From the NCBI RefSeq assembly GCF_004798965.1, contig NZ_SDSD01000004.1:1-64000 (forward strand): a stretch of 64,000 bases of DNA, given 5' to 3'. Of the stretch, positions 44,311 to 52,736 are shown piece after piece (positions within the stretch are counted from its first letter, which is position 1; every line of letters starts with the position of its first letter). Both the position numbers and the translations under genes were made by a program. The notes below the pieces were generated by a model. It ran no database searches. It saw only the letters and a program-made list of their open reading frames with translations, and was not told where the DNA came from. This stretch comes from Onishia niordana (GTDB taxonomy: Bacteria; Pseudomonadota; Gammaproteobacteria; Pseudomonadales; Halomonadaceae).

Positions 44311-45471
44311 TTAGATTAGCAATGCAGGGGCGGCTCGTGCCAGTTCGACTTTCCGACGCACGCAGGCGCCTGTCAACGCAAATCCAATCATACGTCCGTT
44401 TTCATCCTCCGCCAGGGCACTCCAGTCGCGCCCCTCGCCTTCGATACGCCAACGAGCGGGGGTCTGGTCAGGCGGCAGCGCGACCACCGGCAGCAATGGC
44501 GTCTTGACCAGGATCGGCCAGGGGCCGTAGGTGACCGGCGTCGGGGTGCCGGTGAGGGTCGCCGCCAGCGCCTTGGCACCGACCTGCAGGGGCTGCACGT
44601 ACATGGCATTGACGCCATCGACGCAGGCCACATCACCCAACGCATGGATGCCGGGTGCCGAGGTGGCCAGATAGCGGTCGGTATGCACACCCCCGCTGCC
44701 TACGGCCAAGCCGGCGGCCTCGGCGAGGCCCGTGCGCGGTACCAGGCCCGTCGCCACCAGCACCAGATCGGCCTCGAGCGTCCGGTCATCGTCGAGGGTC
44801 AGCATCACCTGATCGCCGGCGTCACCAAGCGCCGCCAGCGTGTGGCCGGTCTCGAGCGCGATGCCGGCCTCATGAAACGCATCGCTCAAGGCATTGCCCA
44901 GCGTGTCGGGCAACAGTCGCGAGAGCGGCGTGGGCTCCGGGGCGATCAAGGTCACGCCATGGCCGCCGGCGACCAGATCATTGGCGTACTCACAGCCCAC
45001 CAGGCCGCTACCGATGATCGCCACCCGCGCCGGACGGGCGAGCCGCTCGAGGGCAGCATGAAAAGCGCGGTAGTCGTCGAGGTCATTGATCGAAAAGACG
45101 CGCTTGTCGAGGCCTGGCGGGATTGTAAAGGGCGCGACCGGCGCCGCTCCGGTGGCCAGCACCAGCTCGCTATAGGGCAGCGTCTCGGTTCCTAGCGCTA
45201 GACGGCGCGCGGTGGGGTCGATCGCCGTGACCCGCGTATGAGTGCGCACGACGGCCTCGAGGCTCTCGGCAAGCGACAGCGCGTCGCGGCTGGCCAGCCG
45301 CGACGGCGGCAACCCCTTGGCGAAGCCGGTGGACAGCATCGGCTTGGAATAGTCGTCGCCGCTGTCGGCGGTGATCAGCGTGATCGGCCGCGCGGCATCT
45401 CGGGCACGCACCTGACGAGCCAGCTGAATGCCGGCCATACCGGTACCGAGAATGGTCAAGGGTGCAGTCAT
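44311..45471 (-). CDS. FAD-dependent reductase (rubredoxin-NAD+ reductase-like)
   Basis: A 386-residue flavoprotein. The N-terminal FAD motif is ILGTGMAGIQLARQ, the NAD motif AIIGSGLVGCEYANDL, and the FAD-ribityl motif GIHALGDVACVDG. The C-terminal RubA-type segment (WPILVKTPLLPVVALPP) is that of AlkT/RubB rubredoxin reductases. ATG 45471 follows GGGAG. In Pseudomonas the homologue is next to rubredoxin genes and close to HU and ubiCA; here HU and ubiCA are present but no rubredoxin gene is visible, so its electron acceptor is encoded elsewhere. Confidence 0.87.
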   Translation of the reverse strand: MTAPLTILGTGMAGIQLARQVRARDAARPITLITADSGDDYSKPMLSTGFAKGLPPSRLASRDALSLAESLEAVVRTHTRVTAIDPTARRLALGTETLPYSELVLATGAAPVAPFTIPPGLDKRVFSINDLDDYRAFHAALERLARPARVAIIGSGLVGCEYANDLVAGGHGVTLIAPEPTPLSRLLPDTLGNALSDAFHEAGIALETGHTLAALGDAGDQVMLTLDDDRTLEADLVLVATGLVPRTGLAEAAGLAVGSGGVHTDRYLATSAPGIHALGDVACVDGVNAMYVQPLQVGAKALAATLTGTPTPVTYGPWPILVKTPLLPVVALPPDQTPARWRIEGEGRDWSALAEDENGRMIGFALTGACVRRKVELARAAPALLI

Positions 45472-45545
45472 GGCGCTCCCGACAAGCAATAACGTGGACG
45501 CTGCATGATACACTATGCGCCCCGATATTGGCCTGGAGGCGCCCG

Positions 45546-46100
45546 GTGCGCGATCACCCGACATCTCCCCCTATGAGTACTAGATGGCGCCGTTGGCAGC
45601 CTGCTGCCGTGGCCAGGCCGGCCATGAGCCCCGGCTGGTGGCGCTGGATCGCCAGCCGCGACTCGCTGACAACGCGACTGATCGGTGCCGCCGATGGCCG
45701 TCCCTTTCGTGTGCAGCTGCTTGACCAGCGCATCGGCTACCCCACACATGATGAAGCGCAGGCATTGGGGCTCAGGCCCCGACAGCTTGCCTGGCTACGT
45801 GAGGTGGCGCTGTGTATCGATGAGCGCCCCTGGGTAGTGGCCCGCTCGGTGGTGCCGCTTGCGAGTCTACCCGGCCAGCGCCTGGACCGACTCGGCGAAC
45901 GCTCGCTTGGCCACTGGCTGTTCCGCCAGCCGAATCTCGAACGCGGCCCCATTGACGTCTGCCGTGCCGCACCCGGCTTTCATGAAGGCCGGGGCCCCTG
46001 GGGCCGGCGCTCGGTATTTCGCCACGGTCGCTTCACGATACTGGTACAGGAATTCTTCCTCGACACCATGGCCGATGACCTGGGCTTGCCGCCGCGCTAG
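45546..46100 (+). CDS. ubiC: Chorismate pyruvate-lyase
   Basis: A 184-residue enzyme converting chorismate to 4-hydroxybenzoate for ubiquinone. Recognisable segments are REVALCIDERPWVVARSVVP, LGHWLFRQPNLERGPIDV and GRRSVFRHGRFTILVQEFFL. The start is GTG 45546, with GGAGG 6 bases upstream; an ATG nine codons later is the alternative. It precedes ubiA by 29 bases. Confidence 0.92.
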   Translation: MRDHPTSPPMSTRWRRWQPAAVARPAMSPGWWRWIASRDSLTTRLIGAADGRPFRVQLLDQRIGYPTHDEAQALGLRPRQLAWLREVALCIDERPWVVARSVVPLASLPGQRLDRLGERSLGHWLFRQPNLERGPIDVCRAAPGFHEGRGPWGRRSVFRHGRFTILVQEFFLDTMADDLGLPPR

Positions 46101-46129
46101 GATAAGACCCTCTCGCTCTGGAGGCTTTG

Positions 46130-47014
46130 ATGGATCACGCAACCCGTCCCCGCGGCCTGGCCCGCCTGCCCGACTTCCTGGCGCTGATGCGCCTAGATCG
46201 CCCGATCGGCACCTGGCTGCTGATGTGGCCGACCCTGTGGGCACTGTGGCTCGCCGCCGAGGGGTTGCCTTCGCGCCCCCTGCTGCTGATCTTCGTCGCC
46301 GGGGTCTACCTGATGCGCGCCGCGGGCTGTGTGGTCAATGATTTCGCCGACCGTCACCTGGATGGTTACGTCAAACGCACCAAGACGCGCCCACTGGCCA
46401 CCGGACGCATTGCTGAGCGCGAGGCCAAGACACTGTTCGCGCTTCTGGTCGCCGTCTCCTTCGTGCTGGTGTGCTTGACCAATGGCCTGACCGTGCTGCT
46501 GTCGGTGGCGGCGGTGGCCCTGGCCGCGGTCTATCCCTTCATGAAGCGCTATACGCACCTGCCTCAGGTCGTGCTGGGGGCCGCCTTCTCGATGGCCATT
46601 CCCATGGCCTTCTCGGCGGTGACCGGTGAGGTGCCCATGGAGGCCTGGCTGCTGTTTGCGGCCAACCTGTGCTGGACGGTGGCCTACGACACCGAATACG
46701 CCATGGTCGACCGGGATGACGACCTTGAGATCGGCATCAAGTCGACGGCCGTGCTCTTCGGCCGTGCCGACATCCTGATGATCGTGCTGCTGCAGCTGGC
46801 GACACTCGCGCTGTTGGGCCTGGTCGGTGCGAGGCTGGCGTTGGGTGGCTTCTTCTGGCTGGGGCTTGGCGCCATGGCGGCCATCTTCGCCTATCAGTTC
46901 ACCTTGATTCGTGGCCGTGAGCGCGACCGCTGCTTCAAGGCCTTTCTCAACAACCACTGGGCGGGTCTGGTGATGTTTGCTGGCCTGGCGTTGTCGCTGT
47001 GGCCGTCGCACTGA
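46130..47014 (+). CDS. ubiA: 4-hydroxybenzoate octaprenyltransferase
   Basis: A 294-residue integral membrane prenyltransferase, second step of ubiquinone synthesis. Motifs: [20 protein letters not shown], the first Asp-rich site [15 protein letters not shown] and the second [17 protein letters not shown] precedes the ATG; a TTG one codon earlier is less likely. Operon with ubiC. Confidence 0.97.
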   Translation: MDHATRPRGLARLPDFLALMRLDRPIGTWLLMWPTLWALWLAAEGLPSRPLLLIFVAGVYLMRAAGCVVNDFADRHLDGYVKRTKTRPLATGRIAEREAKTLFALLVAVSFVLVCLTNGLTVLLSVAAVALAAVYPFMKRYTHLPQVVLGAAFSMAIPMAFSAVTGEVPMEAWLLFAANLCWTVAYDTEYAMVDRDDDLEIGIKSTAVLFGRADILMIVLLQLATLALLGLVGARLALGGFFWLGLGAMAAIFAYQFTLIRGRERDRCFKAFLNNHWAGLVMFAGLALSLWPSH

Positions 47015-47056
47015 CGCACTGGCACAGCGCAGATGTGGCTTGTCATGCCGGGCGCT

Positions 47057-47074
47057 CTGTCATGGCAATGTCAT
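47057..47074 (+). promoter_or_regulatory. Pho box upstream of phoB
   Basis: CTGTCAT-GGCA-ATGTCAT repeats every 11 bases, close to the consensus CTGTCAT-N4-CTGTCAT, and ends 54 bases before the phoB start. It implies autoactivation by phospho-PhoB. Confidence 0.78.
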
Positions 47075-47128
47075 GTTAGCGTGGTGGAATCGTCATCATC
47101 TTGTCATTGTTCCTTTGAGGCCAGCCAG

Positions 47129-47818
47129 ATGAGCACCAAGACCGTTCTGATTGTCGATGACGAAGCGTCTATCCGTGAGATGATCGCCATTGCCCTAGAA
47201 ATGGCCGACTATCAGGTCCTTGAGGCCGACAGCGCCCAGGCCGCCCATGCGATGGTCGTCGATCATAAGCCCGACCTGCTGGTGCTTGACTGGATGATGC
47301 CCGGCACCAGCGGCATCGAGTTGGCCCGGCGTCTGAAGCGTGACGAAACTACCTCTGACCTGCCGATCATCCTGCTCACCGCCAAGGGTGAGGAAGACAA
47401 CAAGATCCAGGGACTCGAGGCTGGGGCGGATGACTACATCACCAAGCCCTTCTCGCCGCGTGAACTGGTGGCACGCCTCAAGGCCGTGCTGCGCCGCTCG
47501 ACCCCCCAGGGCGTCGAGCAGGCGGTCGAGGTCGAGGGGCTGATGCTCGATCCGACCAGCCACCGGGTCAGCACCCACGGCGATCCGCTGGAGATTGGCC
47601 CCACCGAATACCGCCTGCTGCAATTCTTCATGACGCATCAGGAACGCGCCTACACTCGCAGCCAACTGCTCGATCAGGTGTGGGGCGGCAATGTGTACGT
47701 CGAGGAACGCACCGTCGATGTGCACATTCGGCGCCTGCGCAAGGCGCTTGGCGAGGCGCACCAGCACCTGATCCAGACCGTGCGCGGCACGGGCTATCGC
47801 TTCTCTGCCAAGGGCTGA
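47129..47818 (+). CDS. phoB: Phosphate regulon response regulator PhoB
   Basis: A 229-residue OmpR-family regulator. The receiver has Asp54 (LLVLDWMMPG) and GADDYITKPFSPREL. The winged-helix C-terminus has LEIGPTEYRLLQFFMTHQER and VDVHIRRLRKAL. It begins with MSTKTVLIVDDEASIREMIA. It is followed 4 bases later by phoR. Confidence 0.97.
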   Translation: MSTKTVLIVDDEASIREMIAIALEMADYQVLEADSAQAAHAMVVDHKPDLLVLDWMMPGTSGIELARRLKRDETTSDLPIILLTAKGEEDNKIQGLEAGADDYITKPFSPRELVARLKAVLRRSTPQGVEQAVEVEGLMLDPTSHRVSTHGDPLEIGPTEYRLLQFFMTHQERAYTRSQLLDQVWGGNVYVEERTVDVHIRRLRKALGEAHQHLIQTVRGTGYRFSAKG

Positions 47819-47822
47819 GCCA

Positions 47823-49127
47823 ATGCAACTCTGGTCACTGGAACTCTGGCGCCTGAGCTGGCTGGCCGGCGTTCTGAGCCTCGCGGGCCTGGTTTTCGGC
47901 GCCCCCGGCGTGGGCCTGGCAGCAGGCCTGGGGATCTATCTGGCGTTCCATCTTCGACAGCTTAACGCCCTGCATCGTTGGCTCGCCCAGTCGCGACAGA
48001 GCGAGCCGCCCGAGGCCAGCGGTATCTGGGGCGATATATTCGACCGCCTGCATAATCATCAGAAGGCTCAGGCCAAGACCCAACAGCGCCTGCGCAACAC
48101 CATCCAGCGCATCAAGGACTCCTCGGAGGCGATGAGCGACAGTGTGGTGATGCTGGATCGCCGCGGCGATCTCGAATGGTGGAATAGCGCCGCCGAATCC
48201 ATGCTGGGTCTGAGAACCCGACAAGACCGTGGCCAACACATCACCAACCTGATCCGGGCCCCGCTGTTCGTTGAGTACTTCGACAAACGGGATTACCGGG
48301 AGCCGCTGACGCTGACCTCGCCGATCGATGATCGTCGGATGTTGCAATGTCAGCTGACGCTCTATGGTGATGACGAACGCCTGCTGATGGTGCGTGATAT
48401 CACCCGCCTGCACCGCCTGGAGCAGATGCGTCGCGACTTCGTGGCCAACGTCTCCCACGAACTGCGCACGCCGCTGACGGTACTCAACGGCTACCTGGAG
48501 ACCTATGCCGACCATGCCGAGCTGATGCCGCCCCGCTTGGCCAGAAGCCTTGGCCAGATGCAGGATCAGACCACTCGCATGCAGAATCTGGTCGATGACC
48601 TGCTGATGCTCTCGCGCCTGGAGATCGACCAGCCAAGCGCGCACGACGAGTCGGTATCGCTTGCGCCAATGCTTGATGACATCCTGCGCGACACCGAGTC
48701 ACTGTCCGCTGGCCGTCACCAGGTGCGCGTGGAGATCGAATCCGCTCAGTCGCTGCGCGGTGACCCCAAGGAGCTGCGCAGCGCCATCTCCAACCTGGCC
48801 TTCAATGCCGTACGCTACAGCGGCGAGGGCTGTCATATCGTGCTGCGTTGGCGCGACCATCCTGCCGGTGCGGCCCTTGAAATCGAGGACGATGGTGAGG
48901 GCATCGACCCGGTACATATTCCGCGTCTCACCGAGCGCTTCTACCGGGTCGACAAGGGCCGTAGCACGGCCACCGGCGGCACCGGCCTGGGACTTGCCAT
49001 CGTCAAGCATGTGCTACTGCGCCACGATGCTCGCCTGGAGATCTCGTCTTACCCCGAGAAAGGGGCGGTGTTTCGCTGCGTCTTTCCAAGCAAGCGCTTG
49101 ATCAAGAATGAAGCGCTTTCGACATGA
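47823..49127 (+). CDS. phoR: Phosphate regulon sensor kinase PhoR
   Basis: A 434-residue histidine kinase. Two N-terminal hydrophobic helices (about 10-43), a PAS domain (about 98-190), and the HisKA box FVANVSHELRTPLTVLNGYL (His212). The HATPase domain has NLAFNAVRYS, DDGEGIDP and GGTGLGLAIVKHVL. There is no large periplasmic domain, as in E. coli PhoR. It forms an operon with phoB. Confidence 0.96.
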   Translation: MQLWSLELWRLSWLAGVLSLAGLVFGAPGVGLAAGLGIYLAFHLRQLNALHRWLAQSRQSEPPEASGIWGDIFDRLHNHQKAQAKTQQRLRNTIQRIKDSSEAMSDSVVMLDRRGDLEWWNSAAESMLGLRTRQDRGQHITNLIRAPLFVEYFDKRDYREPLTLTSPIDDRRMLQCQLTLYGDDERLLMVRDITRLHRLEQMRRDFVANVSHELRTPLTVLNGYLETYADHAELMPPRLARSLGQMQDQTTRMQNLVDDLLMLSRLEIDQPSAHDESVSLAPMLDDILRDTESLSAGRHQVRVEIESAQSLRGDPKELRSAISNLAFNAVRYSGEGCHIVLRWRDHPAGAALEIEDDGEGIDPVHIPRLTERFYRVDKGRSTATGGTGLGLAIVKHVLLRHDARLEISSYPEKGAVFRCVFPSKRLIKNEALST

Positions 49128-49133
49128 CACCGA

Positions 49134-49149
49134 CACGCCGATCGGCGTG
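49134..49149. terminator. Palindromic hairpin between phoR and cysZ
   Basis: CACGCCG-AT-CGGCGTG is a perfect dyad just after the phoR stop, between convergent genes; it lacks a clear T-run. Confidence 0.4.
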
Positions 49150-49220
49150 ACCTAGGTGCGCCGGAAAGGGCCATTACACTTAGTGACTAAACACCTAGGG
49201 GTAGGCAGGCTAATGGAGAC

Positions 49221-49967
49221 TCAGCGGCGGGTCGCGACGGCCTCACCTGGCGCGCCCAGCTCGCGATAGTGGCGGTCCCACATCAATACCGAGCCTGCCA
49301 CCGCGCCGGGCAGCAGGAAGAGGTTGGCCAACGGAATCCAGGTCAGTAGCGTGACCCAGCCCCCATAGGTCAGGGTCGGCCACCAGCGCCGGCGTAGCCG
49401 ACGGCGCATGTCGGCGAAGCTGACGGCGTTGTTGTCCATCGGGTAGTCCAGATAGGTGATGGCCATCACCCAGGCCGAGAACGCCAGCCACAGCGGCGGC
49501 GCCAGGAGATTCACTACCGGCACCCAGCCCAGCACGAACAACAGCGCCATGCGCGGCAGGATATAGCCGAGCTTGACCAGCTCGCGGCCCAGCGCATCGA
49601 TACCCGTCCGCAAGAGACCGCGCTCGTCCTGCGGAGGCCGACCTGTCTCGTGCGCCTCGACCTTGGCCGCCAGAAAGCCATAGAAAGGAGCGGCGATCAG
49701 GTGTGTGACCAGGGTGAAACTGAAGAACACCACCAGCACCAGCGTCACCACGAAGAGCGGCCATATCAGCCATTCGAGCCAGCCAAGCCAGCTGGGGACC
49801 ATCGCCATCCAGCCATCCAGCCAGCCGCCGAAATGGCCAAGCACGAACCAAAGCCCGGCGACATAGACCACCAGATTGACCAGCATCGGCAGGAACACAT
49901 AGCGTCTCAGGCCCGGACTGAATACTAGCCGGGTGCCTCGGGTCAGCGCCGTCAGGGCGTTGAGCAT
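49221..49967 (-). CDS. cysZ: CysZ-type sulfate transporter/assimilation membrane protein
   Basis: A 248-residue, four-helix inner-membrane protein. The N-terminus LTRGTRLVFSPGLRRYVFLP, the loop THLIAAPFYGFLAAKVE, YLDYPMDNN and the C-terminal LFLLPGAVAGSVLMWDRHYR are the CysZ/EI24 family signature. The ATG at 49967 was preferred because the upstream ATG (50012) lies in the phoU terminator hairpin. Involved in sulfate uptake for cysteine synthesis. Confidence 0.88.
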   Translation of the reverse strand: MLNALTALTRGTRLVFSPGLRRYVFLPMLVNLVVYVAGLWFVLGHFGGWLDGWMAMVPSWLGWLEWLIWPLFVVTLVLVVFFSFTLVTHLIAAPFYGFLAAKVEAHETGRPPQDERGLLRTGIDALGRELVKLGYILPRMALLFVLGWVPVVNLLAPPLWLAFSAWVMAITYLDYPMDNNAVSFADMRRRLRRRWWPTLTYGGWVTLLTWIPLANLFLLPGAVAGSVLMWDRHYRELGAPGEAVATRR

Positions 49968-49999
49968 CCTCTCGCGACTCCTCTTCTGAATGTTTCTCA

Positions 50000-50030
50000 A
50001 CACAAATGACACCGCCGCACGAAGCGGCGG
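50000..50030 (-). terminator. Terminator of phoU
   Basis: A perfect 7-bp stem (CCGCCGC / GCGGCGG, 50012-50030) with a 5-base loop is followed, on the minus strand, by the T-rich TGTCATTTGTG. Confidence 0.6.
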
Positions 50031-50066
50031 CGATGCGATGGTCTGATACCGCCTGGGCGGCCTTTC

Positions 50067-50795
50067 TCAGCGGGGCGTCTTGAGCGCCTCTTCGTCCAGA
50101 TCGTCCGGATTGACATGGCGGATATCCAGCCCCTTGACCAGATAAATGACGTACTCGGCCAGGTTGTTGGCATGGTCACCGATACGCTCCAGGGCACGCA
50201 GCACCCACATCACGCTCAACACCGAGGTGATGGAGCGAGGATCTTCCATCATGAAGGTCATCAGTGAGCGCATGGCGCTGGTGTATTCGCTATCGACGGC
50301 TTCGTCCTCGTGAACCACCTTGAGGGCTAGCTCGACATCGAAGCGCGCGAAACTGGTCAGCGAATCGCGCACCATATGACGCACTCGCTCGCTGATATGG
50401 CGCACCTCAACGAATCCTTTCTTGCCATTACCGGATTCACTGAGCGACATGGCGTTGCGCGCGATCTTGGTGGCTTCGTCGCCAATCCGCTCGAGATCGG
50501 ATACCGCACGCGTCACCGCCAGTACCAAGCGCAGGTCGGAGGCCGCCGGCTGGCGATGCGCCAGCACTCGCGTGCACTCCTCATCGATCTTGATCTGCAT
50601 GTCGTTGACGGTACGATCCTGCTCGTTGACCTTCTGAGCCAGGGCCGAGTCGCCTTCGAGCAGGGCGTTGACGGCGTCCTGAACCTGCTTCTCGACCAGA
50701 CCACCCATGGCCATTAAGTGATTCTTAAGATCCTCCAGCTCATTATTGAACTGGCGGGAAATATGCTGGCTGTGGGTATCGCTGGTGATATCCAT
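50067..50795 (-). CDS. phoU: Phosphate signalling protein PhoU
   Basis: A 242-residue protein of two three-helix bundles that links the Pst transporter to PhoR. Each repeat carries the metal-binding E/DxxxD pattern: AVSDLERIGDEATKIARNAM and VLRALERIGDHANNLAEYVI. GAGGAG lies 7 bases upstream. It is not followed or preceded by pst genes here, so it is expressed separately from the transporter. Confidence 0.96.
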   Translation of the reverse strand: MDITSDTHSQHISRQFNNELEDLKNHLMAMGGLVEKQVQDAVNALLEGDSALAQKVNEQDRTVNDMQIKIDEECTRVLAHRQPAASDLRLVLAVTRAVSDLERIGDEATKIARNAMSLSESGNGKKGFVEVRHISERVRHMVRDSLTSFARFDVELALKVVHEDEAVDSEYTSAMRSLMTFMMEDPRSITSVLSVMWVLRALERIGDHANNLAEYVIYLVKGLDIRHVNPDDLDEEALKTPR

Positions 50796-51093
50796 GAAGA
50801 CACTCCTCTAGGGCGCGCAACATACCCTGCGCCCGGTTTCATATGCTTGGGTCCGCGCGAACCGCGGTGGTGCTGTGTGCCCTGCCACTGGCGAATACGT
50901 CAGGGCCAAAGCGTGCCTTGGGATGGTGCAGCAAGCAGGTTGCAATCCGATGACGGCAGACACCTTATTCCGCGGGTGGTGAGGTCCAGGGCCGACGGTT
51001 ATGATGAGAGCGTTAACCGCGCCCCGCGTGGACCACCTCTTGGCTTTATAGTACTACACCTTCGACAACAACGAGCCCACTGGAAACGCCGCC

Positions 51094-51501
51094 ATGACCG
51101 ATCTCGATGACGTTCCCACGCCTCAGGGGCAACTAACGCTGAAACTGCTCGCCACGCGCCAAGATACCAACCTCTATGGCGACATCCCCGGCGGCTGGCT
51201 GGTCGGCCACATGGACCAGGCCGCCGAGATGGCGGCGGGTCGCATCGCTCACGGGCGCACCGCCACGGTGGCCATCGAAGCCATGGATTTCCTGTGTCCG
51301 GTGCGCGAGGGCTCGACGGTCAACATCTTCACCGAACTGCGCGAAGTCGGCCGCAGCTCAATCAAGATAGATGTCGAGGTCTGGATCCGCACCCCTCACG
51401 AGCGCAACCCCGATGAGCTCCAGAAGGTCACCGAAGCGCGCTTCGTGATGGTCGCGATGGACGATAACGGCCGCATCCGCGTCGTACCCGACGGCCACTG
51501 A
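51094..51501 (+). CDS. YciA-type acyl-CoA thioesterase (hotdog fold)
   Basis: A 135-residue hotdog-fold thioesterase. The conserved DTNLYGDIPGGWLVGHMDQA is the YciA active-site region with the catalytic Asp, and the RVGRSSIKI-like EVGRSSIKIDVEVW strand follows. It hydrolyses a range of acyl-CoAs in homologues. The start lacks a strong ribosome binding site. It is convergent with the dctP gene, whose stop codon directly abuts its own. Confidence 0.9.
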   Translation: MTDLDDVPTPQGQLTLKLLATRQDTNLYGDIPGGWLVGHMDQAAEMAAGRIAHGRTATVAIEAMDFLCPVREGSTVNIFTELREVGRSSIKIDVEVWIRTPHERNPDELQKVTEARFVMVAMDDNGRIRVVPDGH

Positions 51502-52602
51502 TCAGCCGCTGACTAACTCCCGCGTCTTCAGATAGGCAAACTCGCCGACATCACTGAACGGTCGTACCAGCGACTGGAAGTCGCGATAAGACTCCAGGAT
51601 CTTGCGGGAGTCTTCGTCGGCTTCGGTCTGTTTCGCCAACACTTCCTGCGAGGAGTCGTAGAGCGCCTGGATCACCTCGTCGGGGAACTGACGCAGCTTG
51701 ACCCCATGTTCTTCGACCAGCGTCTTCAGGGCCTCGGCATTGCGCAGCGTGAACTCGTTGATCATCGCCAGGTTAGCGGAGCGCGCCGCTTCCTCGACCA
51801 CGACCTTGAGATCATCCGGCAGCGCCTGCCAGGCATCCAGGTTGACGGTGCCTTCAAGGATCGCGCTGGGCTCGTTCCAGGCCGAGGTGTAGTAGTAATC
51901 GGCGACCTGATGCAGGCCGAAGGCCAGGTCGTTGTAAGGCCCCACCCAGTCAGAAGCGTCCAGCACCCCGGTCTGCATCGAGGTAAAGATCTCGCTGCCC
52001 GGCATGTTGAGCGTGGTCACGCCGATGCCGTTCATGGCCTCACCGGCGAGCCCCGGCAGACGCAGTTTCAGCCCCTGCATGTCCTCGAGCGAGTTGATCT
52101 CGCGCTTGAACCAGCCCGCCATCTGGGTGCCGGTGTTACCCACCGCGAAGGGCTTGAGGTTGTGCTTGGCGTAAAGCGCATCCCAGAGCGCCTGCCCATC
52201 GCCCTGATACAACCAGGCATTGGTCTCTTGTGTGGTCATGCCGAAGGGCACGGCGGTGAACATCTGCGCCGCCGGCACCTTGCCACGCCAGTAGTAGGAC
52301 GCCGAATGCCCCATCTGGGCGGTGCCCGACGAGACCGCATCGAAGACTTCCAGCGCCGGGACCAGCTCGCCGGCGCCATAGACCTCCACCCGCATGCGCC
52401 CGCCGGACAACTGCTCGATGCGTTTGGCAAAGTCGTTGGCACCGGTCCCCAAGGCAGGAAAATTCTTCGGCCATGAGGTGACCATCTTCCAGGTAATGGT
52501 TTCTTGGGCACGGGCGGTGGAAACGAAGGGCGCCGCGGCAATGCCAGCGGCGCCGGCGCCCAGGGCGGTGAGGAAATGACGGCGGTGAAGGGGGCGTGAC
52601 AT
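51502..52602 (-). CDS. TRAP transporter solute-binding protein (DctP type)
   Basis: A 366-residue periplasmic binding protein. It has a twin-arginine signal (RRHFLTALGAGAAGIAAAPF) and the DctP fold: TWKMVTSWPKNFPALGTGAN at the start, the ligand-contacting GLKLRLPGLAGEAMNGIGVT and NEPSAILEGTVNL. Members with WPKNFPxLGTGA bind 2-oxo acids (for example pyruvate or 2-oxobutyrate type ligands) in characterised relatives. No DctQ/DctM membrane genes are adjacent, so the transporter partner is elsewhere. Confidence 0.92.
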   Translation of the reverse strand: MSRPLHRRHFLTALGAGAAGIAAAPFVSTARAQETITWKMVTSWPKNFPALGTGANDFAKRIEQLSGGRMRVEVYGAGELVPALEVFDAVSSGTAQMGHSASYYWRGKVPAAQMFTAVPFGMTTQETNAWLYQGDGQALWDALYAKHNLKPFAVGNTGTQMAGWFKREINSLEDMQGLKLRLPGLAGEAMNGIGVTTLNMPGSEIFTSMQTGVLDASDWVGPYNDLAFGLHQVADYYYTSAWNEPSAILEGTVNLDAWQALPDDLKVVVEEAARSANLAMINEFTLRNAEALKTLVEEHGVKLRQFPDEVIQALYDSSQEVLAKQTEADEDSRKILESYRDFQSLVRPFSDVGEFAYLKTRELVSG

Positions 52603-52736
52603 GAAGGGTCGGCTCCGGTTGGCGGATTATCGGTATCGTCGTGCTTGTGTCCGACCCAAAGTATGCTTGAGGCTTGATTTGGCGGGCAAGTCCGCCACTC
52701 TATCTAACGCTAGGCGGCCTCCCTAACGCGCTGTCG

